The translations under genes and the position numbers were made by a program. From positions 269,353 through 333,352 of the forward strand of contig NZ_ML660187.1 in NCBI RefSeq assembly GCF_007483665.1: DNA of 64,000 nucleotides, given 5' to 3'. Within the stretch, counting starts at the first letter, position 1, and each line of letters begins with the position of its first letter. The notes under the pieces were generated by a model. That model was not told the origin of the DNA, ran no database searches, and saw only the letters and a list, made by a program, of their open reading frames with translations. Shown piece after piece: positions 37,760 to 46,791 of this stretch. This DNA is from Catellatospora sichuanensis. Its GTDB lineage: Bacteria; Actinomycetota; Actinomycetes; Mycobacteriales; Micromonosporaceae.

Positions 37760-39886
37760 TCCACCTCGCGACTTGTGCTCTACGGTGCATCAGTGGCCGC
37801 GTTGCACGCTTTCGCCGACGCTGGTGCCGCCAGGTGGTTCGTGCCGGCCCGCCGAACTCGGACAGTCCAGTCCTGTCCCGCTAGACGGCAGACGCCTATC
37901 CGGAACCGTCGGTCGGCCACCCAAGTGGGTGAAGCCATTCGGCATCGGGCGCGATGCCACCCGATGACGGAGTGCGGTCCTCGCGTGTCAGCGGCGAGCG
38001 GCCTTGGCCACGGTGCCTGCGGATGACTCCCCAAGCCGGTTCGTCGCGGAACGAATGCCTCGGCAGTCGAGTGACAGGGTCGCCCCTGGTACCAGGGGCG
38101 ACCAGGTGCCGATGCGACAGCCAGCGTCAGGGACTCCCCGGGGTTGGCCAATCGGTAGTTGCCGGGCTGCTGGGGCACCTCTTCGGCGTGATGGGCCACA
38201 TCGCCCCACGTCGCCCTGACAGGCCATGTCCAGCGCCGGTGCACGAGGTCCGTGTCGCCTGGCGCGCCAGCGTGCATCGGGGTCGCCGACTTGGCGAGAG
38301 TGGGCACCACGCCACAGTTGGCGACTGCGTCGGTGGCGCCCGACAACCAGTGGCGAGGTCTCCAAGATCCGGGTAATTCGCGTGCAGGCCCGGTCCGGCT
38401 CATGACGGGTTGCGCGGGCGGGTACTCAGGCACTCAGATCGGCGGTGCCCATCCGTGCAGCCACCAATGTGAGGACAGGACTGAGATCCGCTATGCCGAA
38501 GCGACGCGGGCCGGTTGTGCCGCACTGCCCTCATGAAAGGGACCCGTGTGCGACTTCGGTGGTCCTGTGCGGGACGTCGGTCGGGTGCGCCGTGAGCCAA
38601 CCGTCCGCCTGACGCCCGCGAGGCGCTGGTTCGCGGGATGGCCTCAGGACGAGGTGTGGGTTCGTCCGACCCCGCCGGCACAACGCGGGAGGCCGAAAGG
38701 TGTCGGTGACCGAGAACGGGCGACTGCTTACGGAGCTGGCCCGTGGCTGTCTCCGAATGGTCGACAGGCTCGGCTGACATCACCAGCACCGTGCCGGGTG
38801 AGGTCGGGGACGACGGAGGTCGTGTCCACGGGCGGCGCGGTTTCGTCGACCCGGTCGTGGGCCAACTACGGACGGGCCGACTCTGTCTCCCCGGTTCCAG
38901 GGAACGCTATGGCTCAGGGGAACGCCAGCGAGATGAGAACTCCAGCGATAGCTGCCTGGGCGTCTGCCGGAGTCCAGGCCATTGGTCCTACCGGCCCGAT
39001 TGTTGGGTGCGGAGCAGGCGGCCGCGGTTACGCCATCCCACACCGGGCCGGACGCGTTAAGGGCGGGCGAACGCGCCCGTGCCGTGGCGGCCGGGCTGTG
39101 CGGCGGGTCCTGCAGTACGGAGCCCTAATCGGGCGTCCGCCACAATGTCGGCACCACGAGACAAGGGTGATCGGGCCGGCGAGGTGGCGGCCGCCGGTCT
39201 CACTCCCCCACCGCGACCGCCCGTCCAAGTTCTGGAGGGCCGCAGGCGGCGCGGGCATAAGCGGTGCGCTTGGCAGGCCGCGTTCGCAAGCCGTCAGGTC
39301 GAGGCGCAGCCCGGCGTATGCGGCGTCCACCGCGGTCAACACTCGACCCGCGCGAATCGACCGTGACAGCCAGGTTCCCCTATTCCGGCCCCCGTGTACC
39401 GCGCCCGTGTCGGCAGGTGAGCTCGGCGGCCGTCAGCGTTCGGTTGCAGGCGTGCATTGTCAGCGAGCCCTTGGCGATGGGAGGAGGCCCTGAGGGAGTC
39501 AAGCAGGTGTTCGCGTCATAGCCAACGAACCGGCGCCCGCGATCGCACCGAACACGGTCCCGCCCGCCGAGCTGCTCCGATCGCCGGGCGCTCGAACTCT
39601 GCCCGTGGGCTGAGTCTGAGAACAGAAGGGAGCGGAGTACGGGCCCCCCATAACGAGCTTTGCATGGTCTGCGGAGGCTCTCGCGAGGTTCGCCGGGCAC
39701 AGGTACGGCACGGGTTGGCGGTAGGTGATGCGCGGCGGTGGTGTCGGAGCAGAGGCGAGGGTATGAAGGCAGGGCGCAGCCAACTCCGGGTCGCCGGTTT
39801 GTGGGAGTGGCGCGGCATCGGTGGAATTTCGGAGGGCTGGCGGCGCGGTCGGCCGAGCACTTCCGGTCCTATGCCGTTGCGTGCAC

Positions 39887-39902
39887 TGTTTCACGTGAAA
39901 CA
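39887..39902. promoter_or_regulatory. parS: parS site 5
   Basis: TGTTTCACGTGAAACA, perfect palindrome, identical to sites 1 and 2. Confidence 0.94.
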
Positions 39903-40787
39903 CGATGATCGAGTTTGTGATCGCTGGCGTTTTGGGTAACCAGCCGCGCTGGCCCCCAGTGGTTTGACGCAGATGTCTCTCGCTCCCATCCGAGCAGAAC
40001 GCGGGAGCAACGCGGCGAAGGGCCTTGGGCGCAGGTGCTCCAGTGAACGTTCGGTCCGGACTGTGGCCGTGTTGTCGCCGCGCGCCGAAGTTCTACGCAT
40101 GCCGCCCTTCGGTGTGGACACCGTGCGGGCGCGGTGCGACGCCTGCGGAAGTGTCCGGGGCAACTCGCGGGATGTCGGGACTTGCACACCGCCGCTCAAG
40201 ACTGCTGACCGCGCTGTGCGCCGGTGCACAGCGCGCAGGTGGGCACGGTGGGCCAGCCCGACTACACGGCGGACCTTCGGCTGCGCGCCGCTACGAGGCC
40301 ATGGGCTACGAACCGATGCTGGCACGAGCGCCCGTTTCGCGGTCGCCAAGTGTCGTCCACCCAGGAAGCGGACGAGGGAGGCATCCGGTCGACGGTTGGG
40401 TGGCGCCTTCGGTGTGGGCGGCGCACGAAGGCCATCCCGAAGTGGCGAATACCCCCAGGCGGTCGGATGAAGGGCAACGGCACCGCGACGGATCGAAACG
40501 ACGTTGTACGTGCACTCCCTCAGAACAGTGCGCCGCACGCCCGTCTGCCGACGGGCCACGTGATGCGTCAGCGTCGACGCGACAGACAAGGCACAGCGTG
40601 CGAAGGTCTGCCCACGGGGTCGGGCGCGGCGGTATAGCGGCATGGCACACGATCCCTCACGGAGGCTCGCTCGTGCCGTGACCGCATACCTTCGCCGGCG
40701 GTCGATGACCACGGCGCTGCGACGTGTCGCCGCAAAGGCGGGGAAAGGTAGGCGCGTCCCGACTGGCCTTCACTGGATACTCTTCCG

Positions 40788-41135
40788 ATGGAGATCCAGA
40801 GTCCCGATCTGGTGCGTTACTGGTTCGTCTTCGACCTTGCCGACCACGGGCCCCCGCCGCTGGAACCGGGCGAGGTTCGCCTCGATGGAGGGACACGCCT
40901 GTACCGGATTCTCGAGCGGGGGGCAGGTGTGACTGGCTAGGACGAGCAGGACTGCCTGCGTCTGCTTGAGTGCTGTGCTGGTGAACATCTGCCGCCCGTC
41001 CAGCGTGCCCTACGCAACCCGCCCGTTGATCCAGCGTGGCGTGGACCTCTGGGCAACCCGGCATGGCGGGGAGTCTGGTACCCAGTCGCCAACATGAGCG
41101 GGCCCGTGATCGGGTCAGCGGGAGTCCGTCAGTAG
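40788..41135 (+). pseudogene. Hypothetical gene interrupted by an in-frame TAG
   Basis: The frame reads MEIQSPDLVRYWFVFDLADH, continues through LDGGTRLYRILERGAGVTG, meets TAG at 40938, and resumes in the same frame as DEQDCLRLLEC to WRGVWYPVANM before TAG at 41133. The two halves look like one roughly 115-residue protein, with the stop at a place where Tyr (TAC/TAT) would fit. I do not recognise a named family. No good SD precedes the ATG. It is probably a recent nonsense mutation in an otherwise decayed region. Confidence 0.5.
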
Positions 41136-41157
41136 CCGAATAGCGTTGCGGATCGGG

Positions 41158-41705
41158 TCACCGCAGGTCAGGCCGCGGCAGGTAGAGGGCGTCCACCCAG
41201 CGGATGCTCTTCTCGCTGCGGACGCGAACGCGCTCACGGCGCTGGGCTGCCAGGGCGTCGGGGTGGCGGGCGTTGGCGTTGCACCAGCGCAGGTAGGCGT
41301 GTACGGCCCGGATCTGAGCTGTGTGGTTGGGGCGGTTTGGAGCCGGCGATGCTGAACTGCCGCAGCGGGCCGAAGCGGGCCTCGATCGGGTTGGCCCACG
41401 AGGCGTAGGTAGGGGTGAAGCAGAGTTCGACCCGGCGCTTGGCCGCCCAGTGCCGGATCTGGGCGCTCTTGTGCGCGGACAGGTTGTCCAGGATCACGTA
41501 GATCGGGGCGCCGTCCGGGCGGGCGGCGCGGATCGACTTCAGCGCGGCAAGGGTGATCGCAGGCCCTTCCTGCGGGGGTTCACACCCCACAGCATGTCGT
41601 TGCCGACCAAGTCGCAGCCGTGGAAGTACCGGACACCGTGGAGGCGGCGTAGGTGGCCGGTAGCCGCTGCAGGTGTCCCTGCTCTGCCCAGCCCGCCCCG
41701 GTAGT
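41158..41705 (-). pseudogene. IS630-family transposase remnant
   Basis: Reading the minus strand across frames gives the DDE domain of an IS630-type transposase. HGVRYFHGCDLVGNDMLWGV is followed, after a frame change near 41550, by TLAALKSIRAARPDGAPIYV and ILDNLSAHKSAQIRHWA (catalytic Asp) and TPTYASWANPIEARFGPLRQ (catalytic Glu). After another shift near 41330 comes NHTAQIRAVHAYLRWCNANA, ending in WVDALYLPRPDLR. The N-terminal DNA-binding half is missing and at least two frameshifts are present, so it is inactive. It is the only transposase-like sequence recognised in the window and lies just left of parS site 6. Confidence 0.85.
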
Positions 41706-41732
41706 GGGTCGGATCCCTCGCTGACCGGATCG

Positions 41733-41768
41733 GTTGGCTCGTGGTTTCACGTGAAACCACGAGCCAAC
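41733..41768. promoter_or_regulatory. parS: parS site 6 at the centre of a 36-bp perfect palindrome
   Basis: The core site is 41743-41758 (GGTTTCACGTGAAACC). Symmetry extends 10 bp further on each side (GTTGGCTCGT / ACGAGCCAAC), giving a perfect 36-bp palindrome. None of the other parS sites extends this far. Confidence 0.94.
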
Positions 41769-41920
41769 GGTGGCGCTCCAGAAGGCGATGGGACGCGGGT
41801 TCCCGCACCGGCAAGCCCTCTGCGTTCTGCCAGCGACACGTGCTTGCCGGCGTGTGCACGACACCGGTGTTGACAGACAACATTCGTGACCGCCACCAAC
41901 CTCACTCGTTGGGTCACGCC

Positions 41921-42164
41921 CGACGCCCGACGCCCGACGCCCGACGCCCGACGCCCGACGCCCGACGCCCGACGCCCGACGCCCGACGCCCGACGCCCGA
42001 CGCCCGACGCCCGACGCCCGACGCCCGACGCCCGACGCCCGACGCCCGACGCCCGACGCCCGACGCCCGACGCCCGACGCCCGACGCCCGACGCCCGACG
42101 CCCGACGCCCGACGCCCGACGCCCGACGCCCGACGCCCGACGCCCGACGCCCGACGCCCGACGC
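41921..42164. repeat. CGACGCC heptamer tandem array, about 34 perfect copies
   Basis: The 7-bp unit is repeated without visible error for about 240 bp. Because 7 is not a multiple of three, all six frames stay open through it (PTPDARR / RASGVGR peptides), which explains the spurious ORFs there. Perfect homogeneity implies recent expansion. Confidence 0.97.
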
Positions 42165-43233
42165 GTTGTGGTCGGCGCAGCGACAACCAGTGGAACGACC
42201 TCGCCGACGTGGAACTCCACAATCCATCGGCACTCGACAGGCCAGCCCTTGGTGTCGCCCTGGCGGAGGAGGCCACGGAATCACAGGTAGGCGGGGTGAC
42301 GTTCGGTGGACAGTGCGGCGTGGCACGACGGCTTGGGAGCAGCGATGCGGAAGGGCGAGGTCTCGCCGACGTGCCCCAGACCGACCGCACCGAACAGGAC
42401 CCAGGTAGATGTCGGCGTGCGGAGACCGAGACCGTGGGTACGGCTGTACTCGCTCACAGCCGCCTCGCTTGAACCCCGCCGCCGCCGACCCCATCGCCCG
42501 AAGCGGCCTGCGGATATCACCGTGTTGTGGAGAGGAACGTTCGCGGGTGGTGCCATGCGGACACGCTGACAAGCCGGCCGTGTGGGCTCCCCCAGCGCCA
42601 CCACCAAGGCAACGCCCGAGCGCGTCACCGCGACCGGAGCCGATCAGCGGCCCTCCGGCTCGACGCGGTGATGCCCCGCTTCAGCCGGCCCTGCCAGCCT
42701 TTCGAAGTGGGGCGAGTGCGTCGGTGTCGCCCGGCAACCAGTGGTGAGGCTGGCAACCAGGATCACTGCACAGTGGCGCGGTATCAGGGCCAGGCGCCTC
42801 TCACCTCGCTCCGGCATTGGCGAGGGCCGCCTCACTCGGATGTGACAGCGTCGGCCGTGCCGTGCTCCAGGTCGGCGCGGTCCCTGGTCTTCAAAAGGGC
42901 GACGGGTCCGGACTCGCCTGCAGTGTCCAGCAACCCGGCCCGCCGAGGCGTGGACTCGACCACGGCCTCCAGCAGTCAGGCCTCGGCCCTCGTCGCCGAA
43001 CCCGACTGCGGGCTGCCAGATTCGCTGTATCCGACAAGGGCGCCGCCCCGTTCAGGGGCACCGGGTCGGGCACAGGCGGCCGTACACAGGTCCGCGGAAG
43101 TTATCCACAACCCGCATGCCCAAGGTCAACGATCTCCAGCGGCCTGCCCAAGTGCGAGGAAGGTCACGTATTCGCTGTCCACAGCCCTGCACCGTCCGAT
43201 GTCCACAGCCGGAAGCAAGTTATCCACAGGCTA

Positions 43234-43249
43234 TGTTTCACGTGAAACC
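43234..43249. promoter_or_regulatory. parS: parS site 7
   Basis: TGTTTCACGTGAAACC, 6 nt from a perfect DnaA box. Confidence 0.93.
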
Positions 43250-43413
43250 AGCGATACGGGCGAGCTGAATCCGTGTACTGCCAACGGGATCAGCACGTGA
43301 ACAGATGTGACGCCGGTCTGCACGTCGACGGAGTAACCGGGGTCACGGTGCCACATTCCACAGGCCGACCCCCACCTATCCACAAAGTTATCCACAGGCA
43401 CCCTGTGGGCTGT

Positions 43414-43429
43414 GGTTTCACGTGAAACC
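43414..43429. promoter_or_regulatory. parS: parS site 8
   Basis: GGTTTCACGTGAAACC, 180 bp from site 7 and 18 nt from a perfect DnaA box. Confidence 0.93.
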
Positions 43430-43490
43430 GACCCTCGGGAATCCACAGCCGGGGGGAGACAGGACCGCCTGGCTGGGCTAGATTCTGCAG

Positions 43491-44096
43491 GTGGCCGATA
43501 CCCCCATGCCCCTTCCCGGCTTCACTGCGTGGCCCTCGTTTCCGTTCGAGGGCGACTTCAAGATCAAGCATCTTGACCCGCCGGTAGCGACCGAGCCTGC
43601 CCGCAAGGGTGAGGACTCGGCCGACTGCACGGCGTGCACCGCACCTGACGACGCCTACATCTGGGTGAACGAGCGCTGGCGCGTACGCACCATGGACCGG
43701 CCTACGGGTCTGCCGATGGTGCTCATGCTGGAGCCTCGGTCCCACCTCGATCTGGGTGACCTGCCGAACCTTCTGGCTGCCGAACTCGGCGTGATGACGG
43801 TGCGGCTTGAACGGGCCATCCGTTCGCTGGACGACGTGGCACGGGTCCACGTCTACCGCTGGGGCGACGGGGCTGCGCATCTCCATGTGTGGTTCATGGC
43901 TCGCCCGGTCGGGCAGTTGCAGCTGCGCGGCACCTTCCTGCCGCTGTGGGACGACATCCTGCCGCCGATCGCCGAGGACCAGTGGCGAGAGAGTCTGGCC
44001 CACGTCGCGGCGTGGTTGGCGGAGTTCGGCGGCACGCCGCTGGCACAGCCACCGCGCATCGACTGGCAGGCACCCGCGAAGTTGACCGACTCCTGA
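43491..44096 (+). CDS. HIT-like superfamily protein
   Basis: A 201-residue protein. The segment GDGAAHLHVWFMARPVGQLQ near residues 122-141 contains a histidine-x-histidine pattern resembling the HIT active-site region of nucleotide hydrolases and transferases. The canonical third histidine is replaced by Trp-Phe, so catalysis is uncertain. A conserved CTAC motif (residue of about 46-49) may bind metal. The GTG start lies 40 nt after the DnaA/parS cluster. It is convergent with the Ddl-like gene. Confidence 0.6.
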   Translation: MADTPMPLPGFTAWPSFPFEGDFKIKHLDPPVATEPARKGEDSADCTACTAPDDAYIWVNERWRVRTMDRPTGLPMVLMLEPRSHLDLGDLPNLLAAELGVMTVRLERAIRSLDDVARVHVYRWGDGAAHLHVWFMARPVGQLQLRGTFLPLWDDILPPIAEDQWRESLAHVAAWLAEFGGTPLAQPPRIDWQAPAKLTDS

Positions 44097-44203
44097 CGTT
44101 CTCCACGGCGGCACGCCCCAGAGAGTCCTGCCGCGCCAGGTTCGTCAGGGCCGGTGTGGTCTAGGCCTGACGAGGACTGGCGTCGGCAGACAGCGACATA
44201 GAG

Positions 44204-44239
44204 CGAAGCGCCCGGGTTCCACGGAACCCGGGCGCTTCG
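44204..44239. terminator. Bidirectional hairpin between convergent genes
   Basis: A 17-bp perfect inverted repeat (CGAAGCGCCCGGGTTCC and complement) with a 2-nt centre lies between the HIT-like and Ddl-like genes. It has no T-run but is very stable. Confidence 0.75.
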
Positions 44240-44272
44240 ACGTACAGCGGTGGAGTGGAAGGCCGGCGCCGG

Positions 44273-45256
44273 TCAGCCGGCGGGGCGGTCGGCCGCCTGC
44301 ATCACCAGGCGGGCGATCACGTCGCCCAGGTCGAGCCCGCCGGCCTGCACCGCCATTGGCAGGAGGGACGTCTCGGTCATACCCGGGGAGACGTTGACCT
44401 CGAGGACGGTGCACTCCCCCGACGGGGCCACGATCAGGTCGACCCGGGACATGTCGCGCAGGCCCAGTGCCTGGTGCGCAGCCAGGGCCGTCTTGACCAC
44501 CTCGGCGCTCGTCTCCGCCGACAGCCGGGCCGGCGTGTGCCAGGTGGTGAGGCCCGCGGTGTACCGGGCGGCGTAGTCGTACACCCCGTTGCTGGGCACG
44601 ATCTCGACGGGCGGTAGCGCGAACGGTCCTTCGCCGAGGTCGAGGACGGAGACAGCTACATCGACTCCCTCGACATAGCGTTCCACCAGGGCGGTCTGGT
44701 CGTACGCGAAGCACCCGACCATCGCGGCCGGCAGCGCGGAGGCGTCGCGGACCACCGCGGCGCCAAGCCCGGACCCGCCCTGGGCCGGCTTGACCATCAG
44801 CGGCAGACCGAGCCGGTCGACGATGCGCTCCAGCACCGCGACGGCGCCGAGTTCGGAGAACCGGTCGTGCGGCAGGGCGACCCACTCGGGGGTGGCGATG
44901 CCGTACTCGACGAACACGGCCTTCGCGGAGGGTTTGTCCCAGGCGAGCCGGGCCGAGCGGGCGTCGGGGCCGACGTAGGGCACACCGCACAGGTCGAGCA
45001 CGCCGCGCAGTGAGCCGTCCTCGCCGGTGGAGCCGTGCAGGGCGATGAACACGGCGTCCGGGGGGTCGGCCTTCAACGAGGGCAGCAGCGCCACGTCGGC
45101 GTCGAGCATCTCCGCCTCGACGCCGACGGCACGCAGGGCGTCCAGCACCCTGCGACCCGAACGCAGCGAGACGTCTCGCTCGTAGGAAAGGCCGCCCGCC
45201 AGCACCAGGCAGCGGAGATCGGCTCGGACGACAGGCGCGGTGGACGGTGCGGTCAC
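44273..45256 (-). CDS. D-alanine--D-alanine ligase-like ATP-grasp enzyme
   Basis: A 327-residue ATP-grasp protein of the Ddl type. N-terminal LAGGLSYERDVSLRSG matches the Ddl substrate motif (usually G-G-x-S-x-E-H-x-V-S). HGSTGEDGSLRGVLDLCGVPYVG, the ATP-binding VKPAQGGSGLG and the metal-binding ECTVLEVNVSPGMTETSLLP follow. It ligates two D-Ala for peptidoglycan, or a related dipeptide. Arg-Asp replaces the usual His-Val after SxE, so substrate preference could differ; a second housekeeping ddl elsewhere is possible. Confidence 0.82.
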   Translation of the reverse strand: MTAPSTAPVVRADLRCLVLAGGLSYERDVSLRSGRRVLDALRAVGVEAEMLDADVALLPSLKADPPDAVFIALHGSTGEDGSLRGVLDLCGVPYVGPDARSARLAWDKPSAKAVFVEYGIATPEWVALPHDRFSELGAVAVLERIVDRLGLPLMVKPAQGGSGLGAAVVRDASALPAAMVGCFAYDQTALVERYVEGVDVAVSVLDLGEGPFALPPVEIVPSNGVYDYAARYTAGLTTWHTPARLSAETSAEVVKTALAAHQALGLRDMSRVDLIVAPSGECTVLEVNVSPGMTETSLLPMAVQAGGLDLGDVIARLVMQAADRPAG

Positions 45257-45263
45257 CCTCGAA

Positions 45264-46589
45264 TCATGCCAAGTCGGGACCGGGCGCGTGCGCGCCGGGC
45301 CGCGGCAGCGCGGTCACCACGTCCAGCGTCCCGGTGTCGCCGAAGACGGCGCGCGTGGCCAGCTCCTGCTCGACCACGCCGGCCAGGCGACGCACACCCT
45401 CCCGGATGCGCTCCGGCGGCGGGAACGAGAAGTTCAGCCGCAGGTGCTGCTGTCCGGTGCCGTCGGCGTAGAAGCCGGTGCCGGGCACGTACGCGACGCG
45501 CGCGGCGATGGCGCGGGGCACCATGGCCTTGGAGTTGAGGCCGGCGGGCAGGGTCACCCAGACGAACAGGCCACCCGCGGGGCGGGTCCAGGTGGTGCCC
45601 TCGGGCATCAGGTCGGACAGCGCCGTCAGCAGCGCGTCGCGGCGCTCCGCGTAGATCTGCTGATACGTCTTGAGCTGCTGGCGCCAGGGCATGGTGGACA
45701 GGTAGGTGCTCACCACGGACTGGGCGAAGTTGCTCGGGCACAGGATGTTCGCCTCGGTGGCGATCACCAACTTGTCGCGTACCGCGTGGGGGGCGAGGAT
45801 CCAGCCCACCCGCAGGCCGGGCGCGAAGGTCTTGGAGAACGTGCTGAGGTAGAACACCCCGTCGCGGCGGCGGGCACGCAGCGGGCGCGGCGCCTCGCCC
45901 TCGAAGCCGAGCCGGCCGTACGGGTCGTCCTCGACGACCAGCAGCCCTGCTCGCTCGCAGATGTCGAGGACCTGCTCGCGGCGCTCCTCGGACAGGGTGA
46001 CGCCGGCCGGGTTCTGGTACGTCGGGATGGTGTAGAGGAACTTGACGCGCCTGCCGAGTCGGCGCTGCTCCTCGATCGCGACCTCCAGCGCGGCCGGGAT
46101 GAGGCCGTCGTGGTCCATCGGCACGTGCACGACCTGGGCCTGCGCCGCCTGGAAGACACCGAGCGCGCCGACGTAGGTGGGGCCCTCGGCGAGCACGACG
46201 TCGCCGGGGTCGAGGAAGAGCCGGGCGATCAGGTCCAAAGCCTGCTGGCCGCCGATGGTGACGACGACGTCGTCGGGCGAGGCGCCGACCGAGGCGTCGA
46301 TGCCGACGTCGGCCATCATCGCGCAGATCTGCTCGCGCAACTCGGGCATGCCCTGGCCGAGGCCGTACTGCAGGGCGCTGCTGCCCTGCTTGGCGACGAG
46401 GTCGCCGATGGCCTCACCGACCGCGTCCAGCGGCAGAGCGGCGATGTACGGCATACCTCCGGCGAGTGACACCACCTCGGGGCGGTTGGCCACGGCGAAG
46501 AGAGCTCGAATCTCCGAAGCGGTCATCCCGATGATGCGCTGTGCATACCGATCGGTGTAGTCGTCGAGCGTGGTGCCCGTCTCCGACAC
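45264..46589 (-). CDS. PLP-dependent aminotransferase (MocR/LysN-type fold I)
   Basis: A 441-residue fold-type I aminotransferase. Motifs include YGLGQGMPELREQI, GGQQALDLIARLFLDPGDVV, YTIPTYQNPAGVTLSEERRE, DDPYGRL and the PLP lysine in STFSKTFAPGLRVGW. Relatives are 2-aminoadipate/Kyn aminotransferases without the MocR DNA-binding domain. The GTG at 46589 is preferred because GGGGAGGG lies 3-9 nt upstream. It ends 7 nt before the Ddl-like gene, so they likely form one operon. It is divergent from the GNAT gene. Confidence 0.86.
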   Translation of the reverse strand: MSETGTTLDDYTDRYAQRIIGMTASEIRALFAVANRPEVVSLAGGMPYIAALPLDAVGEAIGDLVAKQGSSALQYGLGQGMPELREQICAMMADVGIDASVGASPDDVVVTIGGQQALDLIARLFLDPGDVVLAEGPTYVGALGVFQAAQAQVVHVPMDHDGLIPAALEVAIEEQRRLGRRVKFLYTIPTYQNPAGVTLSEERREQVLDICERAGLLVVEDDPYGRLGFEGEAPRPLRARRRDGVFYLSTFSKTFAPGLRVGWILAPHAVRDKLVIATEANILCPSNFAQSVVSTYLSTMPWRQQLKTYQQIYAERRDALLTALSDLMPEGTTWTRPAGGLFVWVTLPAGLNSKAMVPRAIAARVAYVPGTGFYADGTGQQHLRLNFSFPPPERIREGVRRLAGVVEQELATRAVFGDTGTLDVVTALPRPGAHAPGPDLA

Positions 46590-46791
46590 GGTCCCTCCCC
46601 GGCAAGACAAACAGTTGGCCATCGAATCGTACGCTGGGTCAGGTAGGCCTCGAACCGACATTCGGTCGAATCCATCCAACGGGATAGGGTGCACCAAGGC
46701 CTTAATCGGGCGTAAAGTCAGTTAGTTGGCTCGGCGACGGGTCAGAAATCGGCGATCGCGGCTGCGCCGCGGTAAGAGCACGGAGCTGCTC

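Larger units (their letters stand above)
43101..43448. promoter_or_regulatory. Second DnaA-box cluster, interleaved with two parS sites
   Basis: Perfect TTATCCACA occurs at 43101-43109, 43220-43228 and 43388-43396. CTATCCACA is at 43376-43384, and further TGTCCACA/ATCCACA-type boxes lie near 43176, 43200 and 43441. The density of perfect boxes is higher than in oriC itself. It precedes the HIT-like gene start at 43491. Confidence 0.8.
35233..43490. other. 8.2-kb gene-poor island with parS sites, tandem repeats and decayed genes
   Basis: Frames here are either low-complexity or overlapping on several strands and frames, with no recognisable domains, SDs or operon logic. Contents: a 10-bp array (35991-36100), a GTGCCG hexamer run (about 35644-35670), an ACGGGGT run (about 36498-36525), a 19-bp array (37271-37387), a 7-bp array (41921-42164), six parS sites, an amber-interrupted gene, an IS630-type transposase remnant, and a DnaA-box cluster at the right edge. 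The stretches 38000-39880 and 42570-43090 hold nothing I can support. It is bounded by the parB terminator and the HIT-like gene. Confidence 0.75.

Noticed and set aside
42176-42500. Possible decayed minus-strand gene (VEFHVGEVVPLVVAA and TWVLFGAVGLGHVGET with an in-frame stop between)
   Set aside because: Looks partly protein-like, but the opposite strand looks equally plausible and no family is recognised.
41580-42572. Large frames across the heptamer array on both strands
   Set aside because: The 7-bp repeat keeps all frames open; the predicted proteins are just repeated RASGVGR or PTPDARR.
38340-42750. Dispersed CAACCAGTGG motif (38345, 42184, 42737)
   Set aside because: Three short matches in GC-rich DNA; no consistent flanks to call a repeat family.
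43291-43304. CAGCACGTGAAC as a ninth parS
   Set aside because: Only the CACGTG centre and one flank match; the GTTTC half is absent.
35233-43490. CRISPR array in the repeat-rich island
   Set aside because: The repeats are head-to-tail without spacers and no cas genes are present.
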